NCBI GenBank assembly: GCA_947387485.1
Contig: CANDNT010000002.1
Coordinates: 310,001 to 374,000, forward strand
Direction of reading: 5' to 3'
Length of the DNA: 64,000 nt
Source of the DNA: Aquimarina rhabdastrellae
GTDB taxonomy: Bacteria > Bacteroidota > Bacteroidia > Flavobacteriales > Flavobacteriaceae
The notes beneath the pieces were generated by a model. It saw only the letters and a program-made list of their open reading frames with translations, did not search any database and was not told where the DNA came from. A program made the position numbers and the translations under genes. This document shows, piece after piece, positions 63,884 through 64,000 of the stretch. How positions within the stretch are numbered: the stretch's first letter is position 1; every line of letters begins with the position of its first letter.

Positions 63884-63900
63884 TTGGCATGCGTTTTGAA
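63884..63900 (+). promoter_or_regulatory. Candidate sigma-54 (-24/-12) promoter
   Basis: TTGGCAT, five bases, then TTGAA gives GG and GA separated by exactly ten bases, close to the sigma-54 consensus TGGCAC-N5-TTGC. It lies 36 bases before the lipoprotein start. The -12 C is replaced by A, which weakens the match. Confidence 0.45.
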
Positions 63901-63935
63901 TAGCTATAAAATGTGAATGATTAAATAAAAAGATT

Positions 63936-64000
63936 ATGAAACAGCTTAAATTACTTTCTGCCTTTTTGATATTGATTACATTGTTTAGTTCATGTGTAGT
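63936..64000 (+). CDS. Lipoprotein, N-terminal fragment
   Basis: The frame opens at ATG 63936 and runs off the window after 21 full codons. The visible part is a lipoprotein signal peptide (MKQLKLLSAFLILITLFSSC, Cys about 20). It is preceded by a candidate sigma-54 promoter. The mature protein lies outside the window, so function is unknown. Confidence 0.7.
   Translation, partial: MKQLKLLSAFLILITLFSSCV

Overview
The window is AT-rich Bacteroidota chromosome, almost certainly family Flavobacteriaceae. Supporting evidence: promoter-like TAnnTTTG elements, weak or absent Shine-Dalgarno sites, a SprE/PorW lipoprotein (gliding motility / type IX secretion), several Bacteroidota-restricted families (DUF4254, DUF4292, DUF5687, CCDC81-like HU plus SPOR), and an F-type ATPase operon lacking the beta and epsilon genes. 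Genus cannot be fixed from the sequence alone. No CRISPR array, prophage or insertion sequence with a transposase was seen.

Region 1 (1-490): 3' end of tex, a bidirectional terminator and a convergent tatA-like gene. Region 2 (650-11355): a tightly packed plus-strand operon with an M23 peptidase, a GH3-family protein, an uncharacterised protein with a nucleoside-phosphorylase-like C-terminus, two Wzz-like chain-length proteins, the complete dTDP-rhamnose set (rmlB, rmlA, rmlC, rmlD) and a TviB-type nucleotide-sugar dehydrogenase. Region 3 (11380-30707): after a new promoter, the rest of a Wzx/Wzy-type surface polysaccharide locus. It holds wecB and wecC (UDP-ManNAc and UDP-ManNAcA), a flippase, an unexpected MurB paralogue, an MBOAT plus SGNH O-acetylation pair, a pyruvyl transferase, a GT4 glycosyltransferase, two O-antigen polymerase/ligase-like proteins, a membrane protein fused to a WecG/TagA/CpsF glycosyltransferase, ugd and a UDP-xylose synthase, and two tandem paralogous initiating sugar-phosphate transferases. 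Its core (about 13.8-25.6 kb) is visibly more AT-rich than its flanks.

Region 4 (30763-41657): housekeeping and conserved flavobacterial genes: purD, small membrane proteins, DUF4254, a GT9 heptosyltransferase-like protein, a 2Fe-2S flavin reductase, a DUF5687 permease with its ABC ATPase, and SprE. Region 5 (41668-47958): bactofilin, atpZ, a small membrane protein, then atpB-E-F-H-A-G, with strong hairpins after atpE and after atpA. Region 6 (48037-50907): a three-gene PepSY/iron-reductase-like cassette. Region 7 (51018-59057): a lipoprotein, tRNA-Asp, a second lipoprotein, and an envelope operon (flippase, dut, nucleotidyltransferase, TPR protein, DUF4292 lipoprotein, EnvC-like M23). Region 8 (59112-64000): a MITE-like inverted-repeat element, an acyl-CoA thioesterase, an HU/SPOR protein, dprA, an NTF2-like protein, gpsA, and the start of a lipoprotein behind a sigma-54-like promoter.

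The polysaccharide genes together predict export of a repeat unit that may contain rhamnose, ManNAcA, another uronic or aminouronic acid and xylose, decorated with acetyl and pyruvyl groups. The repeat unit would be started on undecaprenyl phosphate by one of two transferases, flipped by Wzx and polymerised under Wzz-like control. The most unusual items are the MurB paralogue, the membrane-protein/WecG fusion, the GH3 and nucleosidase-like pair at the head of the locus, and the MITE-like element. Noncoding gaps of 200-300 bases (36365-36584, 38758-39029, 47889-48155, 59058-59277, 63640-63935) hold only the promoters, terminators and repeats listed; no gap over 300 bases lacks a gene.
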